Under the pieces are notes generated by a model. The model saw only the letters and a program-made list of their open reading frames with translations, had not been told where the DNA came from and made no database searches. Shown here piece by piece: positions 1 through 7,295 of a stretch of 13,754 nucleotides of DNA. The first letter of the stretch is position 1, and every line of letters starts with the position of its first letter. This stretch comes from JADHUC01 sp964617665 (GTDB lineage Bacteria > Planctomycetota > Planctomycetia > Pirellulales > Pirellulaceae), in the NCBI GenBank assembly GCA_964617665.1, contig CAZUAH010000368.1, forward strand, positions 1 to 13,754, written 5' to 3'. A program made the translations under genes and the position numbers.

Positions 1-108
1 GGGGGGGCCCCTCGGGCGGCAGCGCGCCCCTTTGGCCCGCCCGCCCGCACTAGTGGCCGGGGCTGGGCAGGGTAAACCGTCTGTCATGGCGTCAAGCGAC
101 CGTGACGC
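1..108. other. GC-rich 3' flank of the oxidoreductase gene
   Basis: This stretch is very rich in G and C, with runs such as seven G at the extreme left edge and CCCGCCCGCCCG near position 36. I see no gene in it. Directly after the oxidoreductase stop codon, 89-94 (GCGTCA) and 103-108 (TGACGC) can pair as a 6-bp stem with an 8-nt loop. No T-run follows in the direction of transcription, so it is at best a weak terminator. Confidence 0.4.
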
Positions 109-1569
109 TTACACTTTGTCCGCGTCGGGGATTTCGTAGCCCTGGCGGTTGGGGTCGCGGACCAGCTTGTTGGCCTCGTCGGCATGGTCGCCTGTGAACT
201 GCTCCGTCTTCGGATCGAACGTCAACCACGGACCGACAATGTAGTTCTCGTCGTTCTCGGGAACGCCACAGCCGTCGCGGGTAATTTCGTGCAGCTCCAT
301 GAAGTGCGGGTAGGCGTCCTTGACGTCGCCGAACTGGCCGGCCTTGGTGTTGAACGGGACCGATTTGCCGATTCGATACGAGTTGTTCATCAAGTGCCCG
401 ACCACGCAGGAATGGTGCGCTATGTCCATGTTCGCATTCGACATTTGGGGATCGCCGGCGCGGCAAGCTGCGACAAAGCTGCCGAAACACCCTCCGTCGG
501 TAATTTCCACCGCGGGGAAGCTGACCTTCTGGCCCTCGTTGCTGCCTTTCTTGTAGTACAGGCCTTTGTCGTCCATCCAGCCGCCATCCTCGAAGTAGAA
601 CTCGTTCATCACTTCGCGCTTGTAGTCTTTGTAGTTCACGTTGCGGACGTTGAAGAAGACGAACTGACCGTTCGGATACTCGGCGATGCCGAACATCGTG
701 TTGGGCGTTTCGCCCTGATCCTTCCAGTTGAACCGGCCGCCCAACGCCATCGCGCGGACCGGGTGGGTCTGGTCTTCGTCGATCGCCCATTGTGCCACGT
801 CAAGCTGGTGCGTGCCCTGGTTGTTTAAGTCGCCGTTGCCCGTCTTCCAGAACCAGTGCCAATTGTAGTGGACGTAGTTGCCGTGATACTGGTCGATCAC
901 GGCTGGGCCCCGCCACAGGTCCCAGTCCAAATTCGGCGGCGGATCGCTGGGCTCTTTGAAGCCGATGCCATTGCGCGGCTTGCAGCAGTACCCGTAGGAA
1001 ATTTTCAGCTTGCCGAACATGCCATCGCGAATGGCCTTGATTTGGGCCGCCCGGCCGGCGCTGCTTCGCTGCTGAGTGCCGTGTTGCACGACGACGCCGT
1101 ACTTCTTCCAAGCCTCCAGAGCGACGCGGCCCTCGTAGATGTCGTGGCTGGCCGGCTTCTCGACATAGCAGTGCTTGCCAGCCTGAGCCGCCCAGATCAC
1201 CATCAGCGAGTGCCAATGGTTGGGTGTGGCTACCGAGATGGCATCCAGGTTCTTGTCTTCCAGCGCCTCGCGGACATCGGCAACGCCTTGAACTGTGTAG
1301 CCCTTTGCTTTGTCCGCGCAAGCTGCCACCCCGCGCGCCTGGACGCTTTCGTCCGGATCAATCACGTAGGCCAATTCCACGTTTGGCATCCCGATGTAGG
1401 AGCCCGCGTGGGACCGGCCCCGTCCGTTAATGCCGCAGACGCCAATCCGAAAACGGTCGTTGGCACCCAGCACTCGGGCCGAGGCTTTGGTGCCGGCGAT
1501 CGTGAAACTGGTCGCAACTCCCGCAGCCGCGGCGGTCTTGAGAAAGTCTCGACGGGTGTGACGAGTCAT
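109..1569 (-). CDS. Tat-exported Gfo/Idh/MocA family oxidoreductase
   Basis: A 486-residue NAD(P)-dependent oxidoreductase of the Gfo/Idh/MocA superfamily, probably acting on a sugar or polyol derivative; the substrate cannot be read from the sequence. The N-terminus has a twin-arginine signal (RRDFLK, residues 6-11) and an alanine-rich hydrophobic stretch to about 30, so export in folded form is likely. The Rossmann fold begins at 41 with IGVCGINGRGR (dinucleotide loop). ATPNHWH lies at 114-120, and EKP at 137-139 carries the family's conserved lysine. The stretch WHWFWKTGNGDLNNQGTHQLD (237-257) holds the putative catalytic-site histidine H254. The C-terminus (NYIVGPWLTFDP, 442-453) matches the planctomycete subfamily. 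I chose the ATG at 1569 because GAGGAG sits 6 nt upstream and the RR motif follows at once; the frame stays open to 1632 but the added residues look non-coding. It stands alone, 426 bp after the preceding minus-strand gene. Confidence 0.93.
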   Translation of the reverse strand: MTRHTRRDFLKTAAAAGVATSFTIAGTKASARVLGANDRFRIGVCGINGRGRSHAGSYIGMPNVELAYVIDPDESVQARGVAACADKAKGYTVQGVADVREALEDKNLDAISVATPNHWHSLMVIWAAQAGKHCYVEKPASHDIYEGRVALEAWKKYGVVVQHGTQQRSSAGRAAQIKAIRDGMFGKLKISYGYCCKPRNGIGFKEPSDPPPNLDWDLWRGPAVIDQYHGNYVHYNWHWFWKTGNGDLNNQGTHQLDVAQWAIDEDQTHPVRAMALGGRFNWKDQGETPNTMFGIAEYPNGQFVFFNVRNVNYKDYKREVMNEFYFEDGGWMDDKGLYYKKGSNEGQKVSFPAVEITDGGCFGSFVAACRAGDPQMSNANMDIAHHSCVVGHLMNNSYRIGKSVPFNTKAGQFGDVKDAYPHFMELHEITRDGCGVPENDENYIVGPWLTFDPKTEQFTGDHADEANKLVRDPNRQGYEIPDADKV

Positions 1570-1995
1570 AGAGTTCTCCTCGTGGTTTGGTGGGTGGTGA
1601 TGTCGAATTTGCGCCGCCGGCATTTGCCGCATCGGACTGTGGGACTCGATGCCGCCGACGTGGCCTCGGTTGGATTGCGGAGTACGTATTCGGGTCGGAA
1701 CTCCGCCGACGCGTAGTCTGCACCATATTTTGGACTACATGGGAACCGAAATGCAAGCCTATCTTTGACTTCTGGCCGGATATCAGCACAGCGTCCGCCA
1801 GCCGAATACTGGCTCGGCCGCACTACGGGCGGCGTATCGCGAAGGTCATGTCAACGCGAGAAACACAGATTTGCGCCGACACCGAGGTAGGAGAATTCGG
1901 ACGAGACGGAAAAACGCGGAGGCTGCCGTAACCACAGACCTCGCTTTCGATGAGAACGAGCACATGGCTTGCGCTCGGTAGAACGTCTACTTCTT
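1570..1995. other. 426-bp intergenic region, no gene recognised
   Basis: This lies between the stop of the small membrane protein gene and the start of the oxidoreductase gene. It must carry the oxidoreductase promoter, but I could not find a -35/-10 pair I would defend. Open frames on both strands are low-complexity, Arg/Ser-rich translations without family resemblance. The only clear signal is the Shine-Dalgarno sequence next to 1569. Confidence 0.5.
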
Positions 1996-2571
1996 CTACC
2001 GCGACTCGCGTTTCTTTCGTCCCTCGACTGCCTCAAGCTCTTGCTTTTGCCCCCACCAGTAGAAGATGAGCCCAACGAGGACTCCAACAATTGTCGCCGA
2101 GAGCACCGCAGCGGGGCTGGATGTGAAAGTCGAGTTTTCCGTCGCTGCTTGCGTGGTCAGAACCAGACCTACGAGACTGATAACGAATCCCAACGCATCT
2201 GAGAGAAGCTCTTTCAGACTGAATCCCAGCTTGCTTAGCACGACAAGTTTAGCCAATACCAACTGTAGGGCGAATCCTACAACGCCGGCGACCATGATCG
2301 CAAATGCGACCCAGTGAAACGCGGAAAACGAAAGATATTCCGCTATCGTATAGATCGGTTTAAGAACTCCGGCCGACACCTCTTGCGCTTCGGAACTCTC
2401 GTCCACCTTCGCGGCAAATTCTTCTACCTTTTCGCGTGTATCAGCAACAACCTGCTCGGCCTGCCCCGTCACGCCTTCTTCGCTGGCGGGTTCAGGATCC
2501 TGGGCGTGGACTGAAACAGCCCCCGAAAGAAGCAGCGCAAACAACGGGACGATGCTAAACACGTTCTTCAT
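1996..2571 (-). CDS. Small secreted/membrane protein of unknown function
   Basis: A 191-residue protein I do not recognise. It starts with a signal peptide (MKNVFSIVPLFALLLSGAVS, likely cut after VHA at 21-23). An acidic, helix-prone segment (25-66, rich in E, A, V and Q) follows, with possible coiled-coil character. Three hydrophobic helices follow at about 86-108, 125-142 and 152-173. The tail, KQELEAVEGRKKRESR, is strongly basic and so probably cytoplasmic. The predicted topology puts the acidic segment outside the inner membrane. I chose the ATG at 2571 because GAGGG lies 7 nt upstream and the signal peptide starts there; an upstream in-frame ATG at 2628 would add residues that spoil the signal. 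A sigma70-like promoter lies upstream (2632-2660). No neighbour suggests a function. Confidence 0.78.
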   Translation of the reverse strand: MKNVFSIVPLFALLLSGAVSVHAQDPEPASEEGVTGQAEQVVADTREKVEEFAAKVDESSEAQEVSAGVLKPIYTIAEYLSFSAFHWVAFAIMVAGVVGFALQLVLAKLVVLSKLGFSLKELLSDALGFVISLVGLVLTTQAATENSTFTSSPAAVLSATIVGVLVGLIFYWWGQKQELEAVEGRKKRESR

Positions 2572-2631
2572 TCTTCTGCCCTCTATATAGCGACAAGGCT
2601 GGTACAGACTGTAATTCGCCACAAGCATCGA

Positions 2632-2660
2632 AATCTATCGGGAAATCTTCTGCAGGTCAA
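2632..2660 (-). promoter_or_regulatory. Putative sigma70-type promoter for the 191-aa protein gene
   Basis: On the minus strand TTGACC (2660-2655) is followed after exactly 17 nt by TAGATT (2637-2632). This is 5/6 and 4/6 agreement with the -35 and -10 consensus. The expected transcript start is near 2625, giving a leader of about 54 nt before the ATG at 2571. This is a pattern match only. Confidence 0.4.
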
Positions 2661-2726
2661 TGAAATCTTGTGGATATGAGGCCAGTTGCCATGACGGAAC
2701 TTATGCCAACTTCTGCTATCGCGTGA

Positions 2727-2857
2727 ATGGCGAGCGGTCAGCGGGTCGAGAATATTCACGCGGAATTCGATGCGCTATAGCGAGAGATGCTGATCGCCAA
2801 TCCGCTGGTAGCGGGCAGTTGATCCTGTTCGTTGTTTGGAGGCGATACGGAGCGTCC
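2727..2857 (+). pseudogene. Possible remnant of a planctomycete HzsA-related/PD40-type secreted protein gene
   Basis: Read in one frame, 2781-2819 gives REMLIANPLVAGS, preceded by a stop codon (2778-2780) and ended by TGA at 2820. In the next frame, 2822-2857 gives ILFVVWRRYGAS. From memory, a large planctomycete family (annotated as HzsA-related or PD40 proteins) has the consecutive pattern of an xREALLANPLL-like segment followed by ILFVVRxQY. Finding both halves in the right order but in different frames with in-frame stops suggests a decayed copy. The recognisable stretch is only about 25 residues, and the match rests on recall rather than alignment. It is not an intact gene. Confidence 0.3.
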
Positions 2858-2986
2858 CAGACATCGGCCGACAAGCGAGGCGGAAGGCTTTGGCAGGAAT
2901 CGAGTCCGATATGCGCCAAGCTATTCTCGACGGCGGGAGACGCTACGAACAACAAAGTGGCACCTCGTCTGCGTCATCCTTGGAAC

Positions 2987-4489
2987 TCACTCGTCCTCAG
3001 GAAAAGCGGGAAGGTTGATGCCCAACGCCTGACGCCACCGATATGGGACCCATGGCGGAAACATCTGTGTCTCGTCGAGAAAATACTGTATTCCGCGCAG
3101 ACAGATCTTCTGCGATGGACCAGCGGTGAAGGTGAAACGCCAGTCCTGCGCCGTTGTCCGCGAGAACTCGACACGTTCATCGGCTTGCTCGACGCGCTGC
3201 GATGCAACGGGTTGGAAGCCCTCGGTAGTCTTGGCTTCGATGACGACGGATTCGGCCCTGTTGTACTTCCCACTGTGTTGCGAATGAAGCATGACCGACG
3301 ACAGCGGTATCTCTTCGGGAAAGGACACGTTGATCACGACCTTGCGGTTCGGCTGCTTTGTGGAAGCCCACATATATCGAGCCCGAAATGTGACGCCTGG
3401 CCCTGTGCTTGGCAGAATCTCTCGGTTGATAAAGGTGACCTTGGACCCGTTATCTTCGCCCGAGGGTGTCGCCAGGATGGGATCAAAGTCGGGATAGCCG
3501 GGCAGCTTCATCGGTCCTATCAGCGGTACCTGCGGAAACAGCCGATATCCCGCTGGAAGATCCTTCGCCACATCGAATCTCAGTTTCGAGAAGACGCGCG
3601 TGTTGAGGGCAAGTACACGGAGATCCTCGGGAATGAAACGCGGCGGATGCTTGGCTTCCTTGAACCCGTCTGTCCTGTGACTTGTGTTATACGCCATGAC
3701 CGACGGATTCGTCTTCATGTCGTAACCGAAGGCCGCCACATGAAGCAAACCGCATGCATGAGCGATCTCATGGCGTAACGTCGATTGAAAGTTTGGTATC
3801 TGGTCCAACGCAAAGGACGATATCTGCAGCATGCCGCCACCGCGATTGACGCCACCGTTAATTGGCCTTCCACCTCCGATCGGCCAACGTTCGCTTGGAT
3901 TCATTACCGCACAGCAAAAGATGTAAGGACACTTGAAGCGGCTGACGCCATAGTGATCGAGTAACTCGGAAATGAAGTGGCAAGCGGACTGCCCTTTGGC
4001 CAGTTGCTTGTAGAAGTCGATGGGTTTCTTCAACCGCACGACATCAGGAACATCCTTCGCCAGCTCAAACGTATCGCGTCCGGAAAGACCGTCGCGGAAC
4101 CAGGTTTGCGCCCACTTCACATGCCTCATGAGTCGCAAGGTTTGGTCACGAGTCGGTGGCTTCTTGTCCAGCGGGACCAGAAACACAGGCAATAGAGTAA
4201 TCCGATCCGGCGGTATGAATTTATCGATTTCGGACGGCGGACTCTTCTTGGCCTGCGTGACGTAGTCTCGGTCTTGCTTGCTCAATTTCGCTAGCGGAAC
4301 GGAGATCACCGTCCCATCGGCTTTCCGTAGCCGAACTCCCTCCTCGCCAACCTCGAACAATTCCGCCTCGACCGTAAACTTGCCATCGGCGCTCGTCCAT
4401 GTTCGCGACTGCTCGGCGAAGACTTCACCAGTAATCGTCGCTGCGACGCTAACGACAATCAAGAACGCATGTTGAAGCTGCAACGACAT
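2987..4489 (-). CDS. Secreted SHD1-domain zinc metalloprotease (metzincin type)
   Basis: A 500-residue predicted secreted protease. Residues 1-25 form a signal peptide (MSLQLQHAFLIVVSVAATIT, cleavage probably after VFA). Residues 28-80 are an SHD1-like module (RTWTSADGKFTVEAELFE, then SVPLAKLSKQDRDYV). A catalytic domain centres on HEIAHACGLLH (240-250), which is the HExxHxxGxxH zinc signature: H240, H244 and H250 as ligands, E241 as catalytic base. It is followed by a Met-turn SVMAY (263-267, M265). Together these identify a metzincin. The C-terminal 370-475 is beta-rich and ends with an aromatic/hydrophobic strand, resembling a discoidin-like sandwich; that is inference. I placed the start at 4489 because the signal peptide begins there; the frame is open to 4645 but the extra residues look non-coding. 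The Shine-Dalgarno is weak. The gene lies 152 nt after the HEPN gene. Confidence 0.9.
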   Translation of the reverse strand: MSLQLQHAFLIVVSVAATITGEVFAEQSRTWTSADGKFTVEAELFEVGEEGVRLRKADGTVISVPLAKLSKQDRDYVTQAKKSPPSEIDKFIPPDRITLLPVFLVPLDKKPPTRDQTLRLMRHVKWAQTWFRDGLSGRDTFELAKDVPDVVRLKKPIDFYKQLAKGQSACHFISELLDHYGVSRFKCPYIFCCAVMNPSERWPIGGGRPINGGVNRGGGMLQISSFALDQIPNFQSTLRHEIAHACGLLHVAAFGYDMKTNPSVMAYNTSHRTDGFKEAKHPPRFIPEDLRVLALNTRVFSKLRFDVAKDLPAGYRLFPQVPLIGPMKLPGYPDFDPILATPSGEDNGSKVTFINREILPSTGPGVTFRARYMWASTKQPNRKVVINVSFPEEIPLSSVMLHSQHSGKYNRAESVVIEAKTTEGFQPVASQRVEQADERVEFSRTTAQDWRFTFTAGPSQKICLRGIQYFLDETQMFPPWVPYRWRQALGINLPAFPEDE

Positions 4490-4641
4490 GAGAATAATCC
4501 GGCACACCCAACGGAAGGTCTTACGCCACCGCCCTGAACGAAGCCGGTGAGTCTGAATTGTACCAATCAGAGCCTGCGTTGCGAAACGTGGAAGGTGATT
4601 CCGAAGGGACTTTACCCAAGAGCCGTGCTGCCCCAGTGGTA

Positions 4642-5190
4642 TCACTCAATCGTCGACATTCCAGAGGAGATAAGCCCTATCTGATGCTGTCCAAAACCGG
4701 CCGCCGTATGCAAGGCCGTGATCATCTGCTTCGCGTCCTCGTACAAGCGACCAACATATTGGTCAGAAAGCCGCTCAATCATTTGGGGGTCGAACGATGG
4801 GATATCCGCCTCCCGTGGCAAATCATCATTGACCGTCCGTTCGATGGATTCCGTGCGGCCGTGAGCGAAGTAGTTACGAAACTGGAATATTTCTCGAAAG
4901 TTCTGAAATGGACGTCGCGAACGATCGACATTGAATCCGATTACCTCGGCGACGAGTGCAAGCTTTTGATCGGGATTCAGTTTTCGTTCGATGTCGGCCC
5001 ACGACTGTAGTTTCTGTTCGCCAACGTGATTCAGGTGCGCTTCTAAAGCGAAAGCGGCAAACAGGATCGCGGAAAGGCGTTGATAGTTGGAGCCCGTCCG
5101 GTATTCGCGGGCAGTCTCGATTGCGTTGTAGGCACCGTTAAGGAGGTAGGAGTATGTGTAAAACGTGCCTTCGTGCTGAATCGTGCGCAT
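4642..5190 (-). CDS. HEPN-domain protein, putative ribonuclease-like
   Basis: A 182-residue, mostly helical cytoplasmic protein with no signal peptide. Two features point to the HEPN fold: an N-terminal helix ending FAAFALEAHLNHVGE (44-58), and FRNYFAHGR (104-112), which contains the Rx4H motif (R105, H110) with Asn after Arg. In HEPN ribonucleases these residues form the active site at a dimer interface; some HEPN proteins are non-enzymatic. The usual partner, a MNT/MazE-like antitoxin nucleotidyltransferase, is not adjacent. The ATG at 5190 has GGAGG 5 nt upstream, so the start is well supported. The flanking genes encode secreted proteins and give no hint of role. Fold is fairly sure; activity is inference. 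Confidence 0.82.
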   Translation of the reverse strand: MRTIQHEGTFYTYSYLLNGAYNAIETAREYRTGSNYQRLSAILFAAFALEAHLNHVGEQKLQSWADIERKLNPDQKLALVAEVIGFNVDRSRRPFQNFREIFQFRNYFAHGRTESIERTVNDDLPREADIPSFDPQMIERLSDQYVGRLYEDAKQMITALHTAAGFGQHQIGLISSGMSTIE

Positions 5191-5514
5191 GGAATCCTCC
5201 GTGTAGTGCCACAGGTCATGTACACGGACACTTTCGCCGGCAATTGGTTCGCACAACATCTTTATTTACGACACCGGCTTTGTCGCCACTTGCCGCAGTA
5301 TACTGCAACGACTCGGTTTACAGAAATGCCGGGGGTAGATTCTGGTCTTGGACTTCTCGATCACAGGTCGTTCTTGACGCGTTGCTCCTGCGACAGACGC
5401 TGGCAAGCCGCCGTCGCTTCGTGATGCACGCCCCTGGGTTCCGTGACAGGTTTTCCGAGAGCCACTTCGCAATCGACCAAACAGCGAGATTCTTTCGCTA
5501 ACGCAGAACCGGCG
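5191..5514. other. 324-bp intergenic region
   Basis: This lies between the stop of the SHD1-propeller gene and the HEPN start. It holds the HEPN Shine-Dalgarno (GGAGG, complement near 5196-5200) and the perfect 12-bp palindrome at 5295-5306. No open frame here resembles a known protein and I see no convincing terminator. Confidence 0.5.
5295..5306. promoter_or_regulatory. 12-bp perfect palindrome GCAGTATACTGC, possible operator/-10
   Basis: GCAGTATACTGC reads the same on both strands. Its core TATACT would serve as a good -10 on the minus strand, about 100 nt before the HEPN start codon, but the -35 position (TTCTGT, 17 nt upstream) is poor. It could be an operator half-pair or coincidence. 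Confidence 0.25.
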
Positions 5515-6999
5515 TCACTCTCCGATGCAATAGAGGGCTTTGTCGCTTCGCAACAACAGTTGACCGCGGCTGACGACGAACGATCCGTTGAAGATGCTGT
5601 CGTCGTCTTCGATCACATTGTGGGCCGACTGCTTGAACTCCGGCCCGGCGGACAATACGTAGCTTCCTTTTTCGCGACTGACCAGATAGATCTTGCCGTC
5701 GGCGGCTAGCGGCGAGGCGTAGACGCGCCCGGACGAGGGTTGGAGACGCTCCCGGTAAACCACCTCGCCGTTCGCGGCGTCAACGCAACTAACCACACCA
5801 TCGTCCGCGTGGACACTGAAAAGGTAACCGTCGTGGAACACTGGGGACGAGACATTCGACGACACTTTGGGGAGGACCCAAATGCGGTGTGACTCGGTCA
5901 CATCGCCGTTGCCGCCGGGCCGCACAGCGGAAAATGGACCGTGAGAGCCGTGCGTGGCGTAGACAATTCCATCGTGGACGATCGGGCTGGGGCAGATATA
6001 TCGCGGCGGTTGGCTGCCCGCGCAACGCCACAGTTCGCTGCCATTCGCGGGATCGAACGCGCGCAGTGTATCTTTCGTATCCACCACCAATTCCAGACGG
6101 CCGTCCGCGTCGACCAGTACCGGAGTGTTCCACGAGTCCTTGATACCTTGAGCTTGCCAGACTTCGCGTCCGGTCTGCTTGTCCAATGCTACCAACCTGC
6201 CACTTTCTATGCTGGCGTTCACGATCACCAGATTGTCGTGCAGGATGGGCGAAGCCCCCGTGCCAAAGCCGTGAGTATTCTGCCCCACATCGGCGTGCCA
6301 CTGTTCCTGACCACTCAGATCAAAGGCGTACACACCCGAACTGCCATAGAGGCAATACACTCGCTCGCCATCACAGGCTGGGCTACTGGAGGCGAAGCCA
6401 TGCAGCGCAATCCAATTCTGGTAATTGGAGACCGAGTGCCCGGACGGCGTGCCTGTGTTCCAAAGGATCTTGCCATTGTCGCGATCTACGCAGATCAAGT
6501 GCCGCACGAGATCGGCCTGATCGCCCGACGTTTGCTGTTCGGTGCCGTACCCCGTGTAGCACGTCAGATAGATGCGGTCGCCGAAGGTGATGGGGCTTGA
6601 TGCGCCGGGGCCGGGCAAATCGGTTTTCCACACGATGTTCTTGGTCTCGCTCCACTCCAACGGAAGGCCCTTCACGTTGGAGGTACCCGAACCATCCGGA
6701 CCGCGAAACCGAGGCCAATTGTCGTCCGTTGCGCCCGGCTTTGGGCCGCTTGCCAAGCCGCGAATATAGTCCTGATCGGCCTGCGAAAAGACCGATACCG
6801 GAACAGTGAACTGTCTGCCGTCGTTTCGCTGAATGGTTACATCGTCACCGCTCACACTCAGTACACGCGCCTGAATCGTGCGTCCCCGCTGGTCCTTGAA
6901 GTTGCGTAATTCGGCCTCTTCACCGCTCGTTTGAGCCGAGCAAGATGCGTGGACGAAAACGCCTAGTAACATCGCCGCGAAAACAGTACGTCGAATCAT
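5515..6999 (-). CDS. Secreted SHD1-domain, PQQ-like beta-propeller protein
   Basis: A 494-residue predicted extracytoplasmic protein. Residues 1-23 are a signal peptide (MIRRTVFAAMLLGVFVHASC, cleavage near CSA|QT). Residues 30-81 are an SHD1-like module (LRNFKDQRGRTIQARVLSV, then VPVSVFSQADQDYI), matching in plan the module in the metalloprotease at 2987-4489. From about 94 a BamB/PQQ-type propeller begins with NWPRFRGPDGSGTS, the usual opening of this planctomycete family. Repeat blades carry the alternation of V/IYxxx, AFD/ALD and TGxxxW, for example LVALDKQTGREVW (269-281) and LRAFDPANGSELW (312-324). Such proteins may be scaffolds or enzymes; PQQ binding is not shown here. The ATG at 6999 has GGGAGGT 5 nt upstream and starts the signal peptide. 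It is transcribed divergently from the nitrilase gene. Confidence 0.94.
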   Translation of the reverse strand: MIRRTVFAAMLLGVFVHASCSAQTSGEEAELRNFKDQRGRTIQARVLSVSGDDVTIQRNDGRQFTVPVSVFSQADQDYIRGLASGPKPGATDDNWPRFRGPDGSGTSNVKGLPLEWSETKNIVWKTDLPGPGASSPITFGDRIYLTCYTGYGTEQQTSGDQADLVRHLICVDRDNGKILWNTGTPSGHSVSNYQNWIALHGFASSSPACDGERVYCLYGSSGVYAFDLSGQEQWHADVGQNTHGFGTGASPILHDNLVIVNASIESGRLVALDKQTGREVWQAQGIKDSWNTPVLVDADGRLELVVDTKDTLRAFDPANGSELWRCAGSQPPRYICPSPIVHDGIVYATHGSHGPFSAVRPGGNGDVTESHRIWVLPKVSSNVSSPVFHDGYLFSVHADDGVVSCVDAANGEVVYRERLQPSSGRVYASPLAADGKIYLVSREKGSYVLSAGPEFKQSAHNVIEDDDSIFNGSFVVSRGQLLLRSDKALYCIGE

Positions 7000-7064
7000 A
7001 ACGGACCTCCCTCTGCGAATCGTCGAAATATCTGGTGTACCGCAATCGGATACCATACGAAAAC

Positions 7065-7088
7065 CGCCCCGTCCGTAACAGCGGGGCG
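7065..7088. repeat. Inverted repeat in the divergent promoter region
   Basis: CGCCCCG (7065-7071) and CGGGGCG (7082-7088) form a perfect 7-bp stem with a 10-nt loop. It sits in the 296-bp region between the divergent starts at 6999 and 7296. It could be a protein-binding site for shared control or simply GC-rich sequence. I found no convincing promoter pair for either gene in this region. Confidence 0.3.
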
Positions 7089-7295
7089 ACACCGCCGTGA
7101 CGACATTCTCGGGCAGACCTGACGATACGTTTTGGGTTCTTTGCCAACGCCGCTGTTGCACGCCGGTACGGTGTGCGATAGTCTCGGCTGTAGCGTGAAA
7201 CGCAATTCGATGTCCGTTCGACTGGCGTCAGCAAGGTTGCTCCGATTTCGTCCCGGTCGGGCGTTTTCAATCATGATTCGAAAGGAGTGGTCCCA

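Larger units (their letters stand above)
2572..2986. other. 415-bp intergenic region with promoter and possible gene fossil
   Basis: This gap separates the metalloprotease stop from the small membrane protein gene. It contains the promoter candidate at 2632-2660 and a plus-strand stretch (2727-2857) that looks like a broken piece of a planctomycete protein family; both are listed separately. I see nothing else: no terminator-like hairpin with a T-run follows the protease stop at 2987. Confidence 0.5.

Noticed and set aside
856..1716. A 286-codon plus-strand frame
   Set aside because: It is antisense to the Gfo/Idh/MocA gene, which has complete motifs and a good Shine-Dalgarno.
2660..3778. 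A 372-codon open frame on the plus strand
   Set aside because: Most of it lies antisense to the metalloprotease, whose zinc motif, Met-turn and signal peptide prove the opposite strand codes. Its translation has no recognisable domain.
4490..4645. Longer N-terminus for the metalloprotease from 4645
   Set aside because: The 52 extra residues are Arg-rich and would bury the signal peptide that begins at the ATG at 4489.
4642..5190. HEPN-MNT toxin-antitoxin pair
   Set aside because: No nucleotidyltransferase or other small antitoxin-like gene lies on either side; the neighbours are a secreted protease and a propeller protein.
6930..6999. Lipoprotein signal in the SHD1-propeller protein (cysteine at residue 20)
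   Set aside because: The residues before Cys20 are HAS, with no Leu/Val/Ile at -3. An ordinary signal peptidase I site after CSA fits better.
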